In this document: piece by piece, positions 33,521 through 45,020 of the stretch
How the letters are laid out: each line of letters begins with the position of its first letter
Position numbering within the stretch: the stretch's first letter is position 1
Source of the DNA: Motacilla alba alba
Lineage: Eukaryota; Chordata; Aves; Passeriformes; Motacillidae
NCBI RefSeq assembly: GCF_015832195.1
Contig: NC_052018.1
Span: 3,547,356 to 3,611,355 of the forward strand
DNA: 64,000 nucleotides
Direction: 5' to 3'
Notes under the pieces: generated by a model
The model's database searches: none
What the model saw: only the letters and a program-made list of their open reading frames with translations
What the model was told of the DNA's origin: nothing
Program-made: the position numbers and the translations under genes

Positions 33521-35911
33521 CCTGGGTGTGACAGGAACACCAGAAATGGGGGCCAAGATCCAGCCAGGGCTCCAAGATCAGATAATCGAGCTGGTCCAGA
33601 GACACTCCTGATCCCCCCTCCTTGCTCCACTTCCAGGCTACATTTTCCATCTTTTGATCAGTCTTCACTGGGTTTTTCTTCGTGTTTCCTGCTGTTTCTA
33701 AGCCAAGCCTCTCCACCTTGGCACAGTGAGTTCCCCAAGCCCATGTGCCCAACTCCACCTGCTCCACACCTCACTCCTCAAAGCCAGCCAGGCTTGTCTG
33801 GCATCTCCCTGCTCCTCTCTCTACATGCAGGGCATGGCAGCCCCAAAGCCAGGTCTGGAAGCCAACCTAAGCCTTGTGGGGGCAGAAGAAATAATCTCAT
33901 TAATGTGAATTCCCAATAAATCAGGACTTTGTGCAAGACTTCCCATTTCTAACCAGAAATTCCAATTTAAGTTGTAATACAAATGCTTTTGCAGAACAGC
34001 ATGTGCTGCTCCTGGATGAAGAGCAGAAGGAGCAGCAGCAGCTTCTGGGAAAGCACTTGGTTTCTTCTGGGATGGGGCATGTGCTGGTGGTTCCACTTTG
34101 GAGCAGGGCTGGAACTTCCTGCTCTTTGTTCTGAGTGAGTCAGAACTTGTGCAAATCTTTTGCATTTCCACTTTGCTCTTCAGCTGAAGCTCTGCTCATC
34201 CTGAGCTCCTGGAGCACATGGACTTTCTCAGAAAAAAAATATATTTCACAAGCAAAGATCCTTAGGAAAATGAGATACTTGATGAAAAGCTTTCCCTTTG
34301 CCTTCCCTCCCAATTATTTTTTAAGTACTATAGGCATGAAATAAAATATTTTTTATTAAAATGTCGGCAGGCAAACAAAAAAAAAATCTGACGAGATATT
34401 CCACAGCAAAGCCAAAATCAACTCTAAAAATGACTCAAGCAGAAGGGTTAACCCTCAGCCTGTAATTTCTTTCCCAGGGAGACAGCAAATCCTCTCGAGT
34501 TCTCTGTACAGAGGGACACCTGCAAAGTCTGGCATTATTTGATTTTATTGTTTTCTGAGTAATAACAGCCCTTCTCTAAGGCTGGGGACTGGATTTGTCC
34601 TTATAAAATGACCTTTTTGTAGCCTCCAAGTAGTGACACAAAAGGACAAACTGGCAGAAAACGGACGAGATCTGTGGCTTTGTGCTGGGGGAAAGTCAGG
34701 TTTTATCCACCCTCAGCTCTGAGCCACTCCAGAGACAAGGAGTGTGGAGATCTCTGTTATCCCTCGGGATCTGCCATTTCTGGAGCTCCTGGAAACCACA
34801 TCCACAACGTGTTTTTGTTTTTCCTGCAATGGTTGAGCAATCCCCCTCACTCTTTGGAGCAGGTGGAGCCTTTTCCTGCTGTCAGTTTTCCTACAGATGC
34901 CAACAGCCTTCCTGCTCTTCTTGTGACATCATTCCCTCTCCTGAAATCACACCCATCCTGTCCAAAACCAATGTTTTTTTTTCTCCAAAAACAGAAGGAA
35001 TCATGATATGCTGGAAGATCCAAGTGCTGCTGTTCAGGTTAATCTACCCAAAGTCTTTCAAATCCTGCAAAGTCCCTGCCAGAGCATCAGAGAACAAAAC
35101 AGAAATTTTATTCCTTGTTCCCCTGATGGGATTTTATCTCTTCTGGTCAACTGCTTCTTCATCTCCACTAAGAAAAGCTGGGAACAACTCTTTGTCTGTT
35201 TGGAAGTGCAGAAGCAAAAGAAAATGTCCAAATACTGAAATAGGAGGATAATTTGCTTCCTTGGGTAGGTCAGAGCAGGCTGGTCTGCACAAAACCCACC
35301 CCTGCACACAGAGCTGAAGTGAGGAGCTGCTGTGAATCTTCATTTTCAAACCCACATTTTCAATGGAGCTACAAGGAAAGGGAATGAGTCAGATGACAGA
35401 AACTGAGTGAGGAAGCATGAAGACCATCCCAAGCAAACCATCTGGGCCTGAAATGTCAGGCAGATCCTTCCTGGAGGAATCAATCAGAGCAGTCTTTCTT
35501 CCAGCGTGCACATGAGTGAGCGAGTACCTCAATTACGGCTCTGTGTTCCACTGCACATTGACCTTAAGAGCTCAGTGCTTTATAGGAAGGAGATTAATTC
35601 AATTAACACACCCAGGGGCTTCCAGCCAGGCTCAAACTGACCTGCTGACAGCGGGCATTGGAAGCAGCACAGGGCACTGCAGTTCAAATGTCCCATCTTC
35701 CCCTGCTTTCCATCTGCAGACAAGAAAAAGGGACATCGGCAGCACCACAAAGGTGGGGTTTGTTGAAAATCATCCCAAAGGTTTGGGGTTTTACTGCAGT
35801 TAAAGGCAAGGCAGTGAGAAAAGCCTGAGCACATTCACTTCTTGATAGGATCTGACCTTGCTCATGAGGTTTGCCCAAACTGGGAAAATTATGACCAGCA
35901 AGCCTATATCC
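33521..35911. other. Single-copy sequence, no gene seen
   Basis: A 2.4-kb CR1-free interval. The 189-codon plus-strand frame 34682-35251 overlaps frames in other phases and on the other strand, begins without clear context and codes no recognisable domain, so I do not call it. Confidence 0.5.
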
Positions 35912-36290
35912 TAAAATCCTGGAATGGTTTGGGTTGGAAGGGACATTAAAGCTCATCTCATTCCTCTCCCTGCTGAGGACAGAGACAACTTCTGCTATCC
36001 CACGATGCTCCAAGCTCTGTCCAGCCGGGCCTTGGACACTTCCAAGGATCCAGGGGCAGCCACAGCTTCTCTGGGCAACCTGTGCTAGGGCCTAGCACCC
36101 TCACAGAGGAGAATTTTTTCCTAAAATGTCACTGAAATCTCCCCTCTGTCAGTTTAAAACAATTCCCCCTTGTCCTGTCACTTTCTGCCATGTAAAAAGT
36201 CTCCCTCTTTTTTATAAGCCCCCTCTAAGTACTGAATTGAGGTCTCCCCAGAACCTTCTCTTCCCAAGCTGCTCTGCCATCAGCAACCCT
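35912..36290 (-). mobile_element. CR1 LINE 3' fragment, type A, relatively long
   Basis: AAAATCCTGGAATGGTTTGG, the GTTGGAAGGGACATTAAAGC block and CAGCCACAGCTTCTCTGGGC. It continues through the ORF2 C-terminus region to TCCCCAGAACCTTCTCTTCC. It reaches further 5' than most type A copies here. Confidence 0.94.
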
Positions 36291-36564
36291 GTTTTCCTCT
36301 TGACTGTGTGAATTCCAGCATTTCTTCTGGGAAGGGGGAGGGAGACCTTGCTCTCCACAATCAAAGTCACTTAAGCACCAGAGCATCTGCACAAGGGACA
36401 TTTTCTCTCTCCCCCATCCTCTCAAAGGATGACTTGAGAGGGGAAGCAGTGTTATTCCTAACCTGGAATACCAAATCCCACCTCATTCTAAAGCAAGTTT
36501 TTTTTTTAAATCCCCAGGTCTGTGTGCAGGTGTGTTTTTCTTCTCGAGATAAGAAAAGAACCAG
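36291..36564. other. Short single-copy spacer
   Basis: About 270 bp with no recognised feature. Confidence 0.4.
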
Positions 36565-36792
36565 AGAATCATGGAATTGTTAAGGTTGGAAAAGACCTTC
36601 AAGACTAACAAGTCCAACAAGCCCAACCATCAACCCCACACCACCACTTTGTCCTCAAGTTCCACATCCACAAATTTTTTAACACTTCCAGAGATGGTGA
36701 CTCCACCACTTCCCTGAGCAGCCTGTTTCAGTACTTGACAACCCCTTCAGCTGAAATTTTTCCTAATATCCAATCTAAATCTCCCCTAATGG
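36565..36792 (-). mobile_element. CR1 LINE 3' fragment, type B
   Basis: AGAATCATGGAATTGTTAAG, GGTTGGAAAAGACCTTCAAG, a duplicated CAAGTCCAACAAGCCCAACC and TCCTAATATCCAATCTAAAT. Confidence 0.93.
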
Positions 36793-37129
36793 AGAAAGTC
36801 AAAGTGGAAGATCCAAACCTTTTGAAACACCAGTGATGTCACCAGCTCTGTCAAAACACTGGCTGTGCCCCACTTCTCCAGCCAAGACATGGATAATGCT
36901 GCATCCTTGGACAGGATTTGGTGGCTTTTATGGTGTTTCATGTGAGTGGTCATCAGCACCATGTACCTTCACCTTTGCACGGCATCCCACTGGCTGTGCA
37001 GCAGTGCTGAAAGCAAGAGAAGGAGGCAGCAGAGATCCCGAGGGAACTCAGGGAGAGTGGGAATTGCTGAGGTGCACGGGAGCTGAGTACCCGGAGGGAT
37101 GGGCAGAAGGGGTTAAAAGAGGAAAGCTT
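36793..37129. other. Single-copy sequence leading into CpG-rich patch
   Basis: About 340 bp, unremarkable, with CpG density rising to the right. Confidence 0.4.
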
Positions 37130-37560
37130 TGAAAACTGGGAGCTGGTTCCCGGTGCTTTTGCTCCGTGGATTGCAAGGGAGCACGCCTGGAGAAGCAGGG
37201 GCACCGACAGCTCGCCTCCTTCTCCAGGGTATCTCAGAGCTGCGGGGGGGAAAAAAAAAATAAAAAGGAGAAAAACCGTCCAGCGACCTCACTGAAATTA
37301 GAAACTTAACAATGAACACGCTCCACATACAACTTGCCCGTCTCTGTCGTCATGGAGACGGGTACAAATCTGTGTCAGCTGCAATCCGCTCTCCAGTCCC
37401 GAAAATTTAAACGAAAAAGGAGGGAGCGCGGGCTGGGAGGCGGGAAGAGGGAATTCCTCTGCTCTGCTTGGCTTTGATGTGCATCACGTTTAAAGGCACA
37501 GGGGATTATCCGAGCCCGGTGCCGGAATGAAGCGGCAGCCGTGGAGCAGCTGATGTGTGC
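37130..37560. promoter_or_regulatory. Second CpG-rich patch
   Basis: By hand I count roughly 25 CpG in about 430 bp, against a CpG-poor background. It contains a perfect 8-bp inverted repeat hairpin at 37337-37362 and an A-run near 37251. It ends where a 23-bp minisatellite begins. A promoter or regulatory element is possible, but no exon could be defined. Confidence 0.35.
37337..37362. promoter_or_regulatory. Hairpin with X-box-like centre
   Basis: CCCGTCTC (37337-37344) and GAGACGGG (37355-37362) pair perfectly around a 10-base loop. The inner GTCGTCATGGAGAC resembles an RFX X-box with several mismatches. It could be a protein-binding palindrome or chance. Confidence 0.3.
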
Positions 37561-37584
37561 TGGACACGTTTGCCTCCAGCAGGG

Positions 37585-37837
37585 CATCTTCCCAGATTCC
37601 AGGAAAACATCTCCCCAGATTCCAGCAGAGCATCTCCCCAGCTTCCAGGACATGATCTTCCCAGATTCCAGCAGAGCATTTCCCCAGATTCCAACAGAGC
37701 ATGTTCCCAGCCTCCAACAGAGCATCTTCCCAGATTCCAGCAAAACCTCTCCCCAGATTCCAGCAGAGCATCTCCCCTGATTCCAGGGCATTATCTTCCC
37801 AGATTCCAGCAGAGCATCCCCCCAGCCTCCACAGGGG
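37585..37837. repeat. 23-bp minisatellite, about 11 units
   Basis: Eleven successive units begin at 37585, 37608, 37631, 37654, 37677, 37700, 37723, 37746, 37769, 37792 and 37815, every step exactly 23 bp. The core is CCCAGATTCCAGCAGAG. There are base changes but no length changes, and the last unit is diverged. Because 23 is not divisible by 3, all phases lack stops together, which creates long frames on both strands (up to 216 codons). Confidence 0.96.
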
Positions 37838-38253
37838 CTGCGTGGAAAACTCCTGGAGCCCAGGATGAACCCAACCCCACGGCATTCCCGGGAGGATACA
37901 GAGCAGCACCCTGCAGGCAGCAAGATGAGGCAGCATCCCAGAGGGGATGGAAGGACTGGGATGAGAGCTGGGAAAGGAGCATCCCAAGGGTTAGTGGAGG
38001 TGTTCAGTGGGAAAACACCCAGCAAGGAGGTTGGTGAGGTCTTCAGGGGAAAATGGGCAGAGTCAGATAGAAATTCCTGCTGCTGGCGTGGCAGGAGGGA
38101 AGATGAAGCAGGAAGGAGAAAGATGGGACCAGAGATTTGTTAGTCCTGGGTTCAAAGATCACAGCTGGGATTCCATGTTAGGTGGCTATACTGAAAAATC
38201 ATGGAAAATGGCTCTTCCAGCTAGTAAAAAGCAAAGCCAGGGGACGCAGGATG
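37838..38253. other. Single-copy spacer after minisatellite
   Basis: About 420 bp with overlapping frames that extend out of the minisatellite. Nothing recognised. Confidence 0.4.
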
Positions 38254-38440
38254 GTAAAGGTTGGAAGGGAGCACCAGCAGGGTCATCTGGTCTCACCTCC
38301 CTGCTCCAGCAGGGTCATCCCAGAGCCCAGGGCACAGGATAGTGTCCAGATGGTTCTGGAATATCTGGAGACTCCACAGCCTCTCTTGGCAGCCTGTTCC
38401 ATTGCTCAGTCACTGCACAGGAAGGTTATTCCCGAAGGGA
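38254..38440 (-). mobile_element. CR1 LINE 3' fragment, type E
   Basis: AAGGTTGGAAGGGAGCACC, CTGCTCCAGCAGGGTCATCC, GGAGACTCCACAGCCTCTCT and GTTCCATTGCTCAGTCACTG. It belongs with the copy at 6129. Confidence 0.87.
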
Positions 38441-39687
38441 ATGGAGAACAGACACTCCACAGACCTTCCTGGACAAATTCTCTTCTATCTTGACAACTCA
38501 GCCCTCACCTCTGATAATTCCTAGGATTTGGGTCAATTTTTCTATGACTGGAGGCAGTTATTGGCCAGAAATACAGGAAAACAAAGCAAAAGCAACCTAA
38601 TTTCCTCCTGCATTCATTTCCTGCTCCACCACGTTCCCACTAATATTAAAGGGAGATTTGGGATGGATAGGATGGAGAAATAAGAAGCGACCCAACAGGG
38701 GAAGACTCTTGGGACACTGTCCCTTAGGCAAAGATGCAAAACAGAAATACACCTCACAGTAACTGCAGGAACAGAGACACCAGAAATTCCAAATTCAATA
38801 ATCTTTTCTGTGAAATAAGCATTTTTCCAACAGGGGTGGGGGGGTGGATACCTTGCTCACTGTGAGGTACTATCCAAAATGTTACCACTGGATTAAGATC
38901 TGAAATGTGCATGGAGGTTTTTGCTGAAATGGTCTCATTTGCTGCAAAGCAATTAATTAGAGATACATTCCCAGCCAGGTATGTTTTTAATGCTATCCAG
39001 AGAATAAGGAAAAAAACCAAAAAAGGTAAAATTAGTTTAAAATTAGTTAAATCCATAAATTAAACACGCCAGTGTAACTCCTCTTCCTAGAACACAGATG
39101 CTTTGCTTTTCCTTTTTGAGAAAAACCCTTCAGAAGGCATTTTTGATAAATTTTGGATTTTGCCAATCAGTGAAGTGCAGCTGAAACCAGAACTTAGACT
39201 GAAAGGAGGGAATGAACAGGAGCACTTGTTTAACAGAGCTCCATCAACACCCCACCCTGACCAATTAGCAGTGCCTCGTTATGTGCACTGCAGTAACTCC
39301 CCAATTAATTCATTCGTATTTGCAGAGCCATTGCAAGAGACAAAGCATTAAATATGGATGCTAAATAAAAGGGAATAAATAGCAGGCACCACTTGGCTCT
39401 CCAGGTTTCCAGGCCCCATCAGTGGGGACGTTCCCTCCCTGCCCAGAGCAGGCTCCTTAACTAAGGCCTGTAAGTGCATTATTAATTTTTCAGCAGCATC
39501 CACCAGACTTAATGAAGACACAGTTACTCTGGGCATGAGGAGTCTCCCCAGAAGAGCTTTAAAATCTCCAGCCTTGTGGCTGGAAGGGTCACTGCTGCTC
39601 TGCATCCCAGCCAGAGCATGGGCCAGGCATGGAGAATTGGCCCCTTTGCAGCCAGGAGAGCTCCTGAAGCTCATTTTTGTGTTCCCA
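38441..39687. other. Single-copy sequence, no gene seen
   Basis: A CR1-free 1.2 kb, AT-rich at 38990-39070. No recognisable coding or repeat content. Confidence 0.5.
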
Positions 39688-39880
39688 GGACACCTTCCAC
39701 CAGCCCAGTTTGCTCCAAGCCCCATCCAACCTGGCCTTGGACACTGCCAGGAATCCAGGGGCAGCCACAGCTTCTCTGGGCAACCTCAGGGCCTCCCCAC
39801 CCTCACAGGGAAGAGTTTCTTCCCAATATCCCATCTAAATCTCCTCTCAGTTGGAAGCCATTCTTCCTTATCCATGACAC
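39688..39880 (-). mobile_element. CR1 LINE fragment, type A, lacking the extreme 3' end
   Basis: It begins abruptly at AGGACACCTTCCACCAGCCC, without the GGTTTGGGTTGGAAGGGACC block or tail. It then matches CCTGGCCTTGGACACTGCC and CAGCCACAGCTTCTCTGGGC. The terminal 75 bp or so were lost. Confidence 0.9.
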
Positions 39881-40163
39881 ATCTCTGCACATCCTCCAAA
39901 GTACCCAAGATCCCAGCTGAAACCAGGCCCTGGTGACCAGCAGGACCCTGCAGAGCTCCTCTTCCTCAATGAAGGCTCTTTGCAAACAGCTGTTTCTACA
40001 CCACAACATCCTTGTTCTGATCCCACTGGCACTGATGAAAGAGAAAAAATAATCCTGTCTTCAGTAAAAGCTTGAACGAAGGATTTAAGTCCAACCCAAT
40101 GGCTCTCAGAGGCAACAAAAGACACCCCTACTATGAGGATATTGGTGGAGATGGCCTCTTTCA
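39881..40163. other. Short single-copy spacer
   Basis: About 280 bp. Nothing recognised. Confidence 0.4.
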
Positions 40164-40398
40164 CGGAATCCCAGAATTATTTAGGTTGGAAAAGACCTCC
40201 CAGACCTCCTGTGACCAATCCTTGTCACCCAGCCCAGAGCACTGAATGCCATGTCCAATCATTCCTTGGACACCTCCAGGGATGGGGACTCCAAACTTCC
40301 CTGAGCAGTGCCCTCCAAGGCCCGACCACCCTTTCCATGAAGAAATCCCTTCTGATGTCCAACGTGACCCTCCTCTGGTTCAGACTGAGGCTATGAGG
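40164..40398 (-). mobile_element. CR1 LINE 3' fragment, type B
   Basis: ACGGAATCCCAGAATTATTT, AGGTTGGAAAAGACCTCCCA, CCAGCCCAGAGCACTGAATG and CACCTCCAGGGATGGGGACT. The CCAGCCCAGAGCACTGA variant matches the copy at 3458. Confidence 0.92.
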
Positions 40399-41317
40399 AC
40401 ACAGAATAATGTGGAGATGCACCTGAGAGCTGGACACTTCTTGGAAAGGATGTGATCCCAGTCTCTCATTTGGTAACTCAGAGGGAATTTCAGCCTGAGC
40501 CTGCAGTGGCTGTACTTCTAACAATAGAACAGCACTAGCAGGTATAAGACACCTTAAATTCAGGCAGAGTAGTCACCTCCATCACTTGTGGACCTTCCAC
40601 AGCAGCCCAGACCTGTGCGGTGGCCTCCAGAGAAGTTATCACGTTCCTGAAATCTATCCCCAAGGCACCTCTGGGCTCCCAAATCACTCTTTCCACCCCC
40701 CACTTACATCACCCATTGCTGTTTCATCACTTGTGATGATTGGGGGGCATAATGAAAAAAAAAAAATCTTCTTTGCATGTCCCCCCCAGCCTGCAGGTGC
40801 TGAGGGGACAGGTTGATAATCTGTGCACTCAGCTGGTGTGTTCCCTAGGTTTAGGATTACACCAATTATCCCTATTTTTAGGCTTGAGGGCACAGTCCTG
40901 TAGACCACAACAGAGGCAAAATGACTCCCAAAGAAAAGGTATAAACATATTTTTATATTCCAGTCTTTGTTAAGCTCCATGAGGGATCCATCACGAACCA
41001 GAAGCCTACCAATTTCCAAAGCCTGGAGTATTTCCAGGAGTCAGTTCTGCTCCAACCCAGCTGGGATTGTTTCCCCCCTTCATTTTCTTTCCTTGTTCTC
41101 TGCTATCCGTGGGAGTTCATTTGCCTCAGAGTACCTTGTACTTGGTTGAGCTTGTGCCATTATTATCCTCCCTGCAGAAATCCTAGTATGGGGGGATTTA
41201 AAACACCATGTCTTCATTTGGAGATTCATACCCATTGCAATCAGCAGCCAGAAAATTCATCACTTCATTGGAATTTTCTCTTTGGCTGAGCCAATCATTG
41301 CCAACCTTACCTCAAGA
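40399..41317. other. Single-copy sequence, no gene seen
   Basis: A CR1-free 0.9 kb with an A-run at 40756-40768. Nothing recognised. Confidence 0.5.
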
Positions 41318-41446
41318 ATAGAATCACTGAAGGGTTTGGGTTGGAAGGGACCTTAAGAATCACCCAGTTCCACCCCCTGCCATGGGCAGAAACACCTTCC
41401 ACTATCCCAGGTTGCTCCAAGCCCAGTCCAACCTGTCTTTGAAGCT
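41318..41446 (-). mobile_element. CR1 LINE 3' fragment, type A
   Basis: AATAGAATCACTGAAGGGTT, GGTTGGAAGGGACCTTAAGA, CCCCTGCCATGGGCAGAAAC and GGTTGCTCCAAGCCCAGTCC. Confidence 0.93.
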
Positions 41447-42441
41447 TTCTTGCCCCAAACTCCTTGTGCAAGTCTTATTTTTCAAGACATTACAATTAAT
41501 TTGCACAAGCGCTGTGGGTTCTGTGCCGGACGCCACACAACAGAGGTGATGCACAAGCATCAAGCAGAGCTGGAGAACCTCTGCAGGATGCTCTGGACTC
41601 CTCACACCCTCCTTTTGGTCACTACACCACCACGGCACAGGATTTGGGGTTATGCAATGAGCTCCCCACTCTCGGCTGCCGATGTCACAAGGAGCTTTCT
41701 CATGCCTCCACCTCTCCTCCATGACATCATTTTGCCTTTCAAGGGCAAGAAGCAAACAAAAGAGGCTTTTGAGCCACTGCACCACCTGGCTGCCCTGGCT
41801 TTGTTTCCCCAGCCTGTGTGACACGGCAGCTCCCAGCAGAGAGGGAACAGCAGCTGGTACAAAGCTGGCACTTCAAGAGCTTTTGGACATCCACCCTCCA
41901 ATGCTGCAGAGGATGGGGACGGTGACAGGCCCTGAGCCACCACAGGCATTGCTATTCCCATTTGGAGGCCAGCTGTGAAGTGGGACATGGCAGCAGGAAG
42001 GTCGTGGCTGGAAGTGGTTGGGACACCTGCCTCAGGAGGGGAGGAGGGATTTTCTGCCAGTCGCTTTCCCTGCTAAAGGTGTGTTCACCAGCAGAGGCAT
42101 CACCTAATGAAGGTTTCACCCAATTAAGTTTTCATTTAGGACTCTGCTTGATGGAAAATGTGGGTTTTAAATAAAATAAGGTACACTAGGCTGCAGGGCA
42201 GTGGTTGTCCAATATCCACCTCTGTGCTTTGGAACTCCACAAACAGGGAAATGGAGAAGGGTTGGAGGGAATGGGTGGCACATAAGACAGCCAGGGTCAT
42301 TCCTCAATGTTTCCACCTAAAATGTGGAAGTGATGCTGAGATGGAGCACAGGATTCATGTATTACATCCATTTAAAATAAATCTTACATTTAAGAGAAGG
42401 CCAACTTACCCCTGCAATGGGAAAGAGTTTACATGAGAATA
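41447..42441. other. Single-copy sequence, no gene seen
   Basis: A CR1-free kilobase. Frames of 98-140 codons overlap on both strands at 41402-41988 and match nothing I recognise. Confidence 0.5.
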
Positions 42442-42845
42442 ATCATGGAATCTTAAAATGGTTTGGGTGGAAGGGACCTTATAAATCAGCCAGTTCCACC
42501 CCCTGCCATGGGCAGCAACACCTTCCACTAGCCCAGGTTGCTCCAAGCCCCATCCAGCCTGGCCTTGGACACTGCCAGGAATCCAGGGGCAGCCACAGCT
42601 TCTCTGGGAAACCTGTGCCAGGGCCTCCCCACCTGCTCACAGACAACAATTCCTTCCCAATATCCCATCTATCCCTGCCCTCTGGCAGTGGGAAGCCATT
42701 CCCTGTGTCCTGTCCCTCCATGCCTTGTCCCCAGTCCCTCTCCAGCTCTCCTGGAGCACCTTTAGGCACTGGAAGGCGCTCCGAGGTCTCCCTGGATCCT
42801 CCTCTTCTCCAGGTGAGCCCCTCCAGCTCTCCCAGCCTGTTGGAG
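42442..42845 (-). mobile_element. CR1 LINE 3' fragment, type A, long
   Basis: TCATGGAATCTTAAAATGG tail, GTTTGGGTGGAAGGGACC, CCCTGCCATGGGCAGCAACA and the CAGCCACAGCTTCTCTGGG block. It ends in CTTCTCCAGGTGAGCCCCTC and closely parallels the copies at 14160 and 58046. Confidence 0.95.
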
Positions 42846-43659
42846 CCCTGTCCAACACCAGACACAGAAGAGAGGCATCTCTGGGGGTGGATGAAGCCGC
42901 ACACGAGGCTCTGGAATCCCAACATCTCCTGTGTTACATGAGCCTGAACATGAATAAACGACCGAGTCACACTTAAAAGGGCCCTGAAAGACCTTCCCCT
43001 CCTACCTCCAAAACCCTGTAGACAGAATTATTTAACACAGCTACAAAAATAGCACCCAGACTGCCCTGCTGTGCCAGACAGAGCACAAACATCTGGCAGG
43101 CAACAGATCTTGTCCCCAAAAACTTAGCAGGAGGTTAGTGGGTAGCTCAGTTCTAGATCCATATGTCCCAGGACCCAGGGAAGTATTTTATCCTCTCTTC
43201 AACGCTGATCCTCCCAGCAATGTGGGAAAAGCTATTCCTGCCCACAAAATAAGAGCGCAGGAATTTCCAACCCAGGAAAGCACAGTGCCCAGCCTGGCTT
43301 TTTGTACTCAGATGTGAAGAATCACAGGCTGTACCCAAGAGTCAGAAGTGACACTGTTAAAAGGGAAATTCACATTAAATAAAAATGCAAAGCAGCCCTT
43401 TGAGTGGAAACAATTCCTGGTGTGAAAGGAAAGTGGAGGCTGCGCCGTCGCTCAGCTGTCTCTGCACTCAGAGCTCCTTTTGAATTCAGTGTTGGTACAA
43501 AAACACACTCCCACCCGGGACTTGCTTCCCCCACGTCTCTCCCTCGCTGGGAGGCTCCCAAAACCCTGGAGAGCCTGCACAGGTAATGGGATGTGAGTGA
43601 TTTCCATGGGATGTTCCTGCCTTTGCACTGGAAAACTCATTGCTCTGCCATCTATATCC
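42846..43659. other. Single-copy sequence, no gene seen
   Basis: An 0.8-kb CR1-free interval. CACAGGTAATG at 43578-43588 resembles a splice donor, but the frame before it (43404-43586) has no recognisable protein and no clear acceptor, so no exon is called. Confidence 0.4.
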
Positions 43660-43826
43660 ATCATGGAATCATGGAATGGTTGGAGTTGGAAAGGACTTTA
43701 AAATCATTTCGTTTCAACCCTCTGCCATGGGCAGGGACACCTTGTACTATCCCAGGTTGCTCCAAGCCCCATCCTGCCTGGCCTGGGACACTTCCATGGA
43801 TGGGGCAGCCACAGCTCCTCAGGGTA
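43660..43826 (-). mobile_element. CR1 LINE 3' fragment, type A
   Basis: ATCATGGAATCATGGAATGG (two tail octamers), GAGTTGGAAAGGACTTTAAA, CCTCTGCCATGGGCAGGGAC and GATGGGGCAGCCACAGCTCC. Confidence 0.94.
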
Positions 43827-44623
43827 TGGATGATGCTTTGTGGATGTGGCCTCATCCCAGATGTAATTTCCAGACCACCAGAAGGCAGATATCCACATCC
43901 AAACCTCCTCTCCAGGCTCCCGCTGTAGCTCCTGGTGAAATCTCCAGGCAGCTGGTGGAGGCTGCAGTGGTTTTCCCTGGGAGCTGCCTCCCACGTGTGG
44001 GTGTAGGAGGAGCTGAACACAACCCCAGCCTGGCGGAGCCTCTTCCCTATCCTTACTCGACCCCTCAATTCACACACAGCTCCCGCTCTGGGAGGTCTCC
44101 TCAGCTGCTCCCTGGCCTGCCTGTCCTGTCTGTGCCGTGGAGATCTCTGGGAGTCCCTCTTTTGGGACTGTGGCACTTGCTGGGATCACAGGAGGACAGA
44201 GCCATGGATGGCGTGCTGGTGCTGAGGGCAGCCGGGGGCTCTTCAAGCGTGATGGGATTTCCTCATGGAAAACAAATATTTTTGTGCAGGGCAGAGGTGA
44301 GGACAAACACCTGAGCTCAGAAGCTCTTCCTGCAGCAAAAGCAGTGGGATCAGCAGAGGTGGGAGCAGGTCTGTGCGGGACTCCCAGAGAGCTTCTCTGA
44401 GTGATGGCTCTCAAATTGCATTAGTGAGTGAGATTGTCCCCAGAGGCCTCAGAATGAGGAAATGCTGGAAGTGAAGGCACCACAGGGACCAAAATCCACC
44501 TGGCAGCTCGCTGACAGCTGCACTTGCTCCGGCACTGGCTCTGGGGCACAGCCTGGGAACTCCTGCAAACTCAGCTGGAGGCTGCTGAATCCAAACCTAA
44601 TCCAACACCTCATCCAGCACTGC
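43827..44623. other. Single-copy sequence, no gene seen
   Basis: An 0.8-kb interval, locally GC-rich near 43980-44110. The long plus-strand frame 43640-44314 starts inside CR1 and is not recognisable. Nothing is called. Confidence 0.4.
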
Positions 44624-45020
44624 TGGGAAAGGGGCTCAGCCTGGAGAAAAGGAGGCTCAGGGAGGACCTTGTGGCTCTGCACAACTCCCTGACAGGAGGG
44701 GGCAGATGGGGGGGGGGTCGAGCTCTGCTCCCAGGGAACAAGGGACAGAAAAAAGGGGAAACAGCCTCAAGTTGTGCCAGGCAAAGTTTTGGTTGGATAT
44801 TAGGGTATTAGGGAAAAAATTCTTCATGGAAAGGGTAGTAAGGCACTGGAACAGGCTGCCCAGGGAAGTGATGGAGTTCCCATCCCTGCAGGGATTAAAG
44901 AGCCCTGTGGATGTGGCCCTTGGGGACATGGATCAGTGGTGACCTTGGCAGTACTGGGGGAATGGTTGGACTGGATGATCTTGTAGGACTTTTCCAACCT
45001 TAGCAATTCTCTGCCTCTGT
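44624..45020 (+). mobile_element. CR1 LINE 3' fragment, type B, with ORF2 C-terminal remnant
   Basis: In sense. One frame gives [20 protein letters not shown]. Another, after a frameshift, gives [20 protein letters not shown] and [20 protein letters not shown]. The two halves of the ORF2 C-terminus are in different frames, so the copy is dead. It contains a G10 run at 44708-44717 and a duplicated TATTAGGG near 44797-44815. The tail is eroded. Confidence 0.95.

Noticed and set aside
34682..35251. 189-codon plus-strand frame
   Set aside because: There is no recognisable domain, and frames overlap in another phase and on the opposite strand. Chance in a window of this size is plausible.
37375..38025. 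216-codon minus-strand frame with repeats reading CWNLG and GIWED
   Set aside because: It comes from the 23-bp minisatellite, which keeps every phase open. There is no codon-like signal and similar frames exist on the other strand.
43404..43590. Frame ending at a CACAG-GTAATG donor-like site
   Set aside because: The donor is imperfect, the frame has no ATG start in good context, no acceptor is evident and the peptide is unrecognised.
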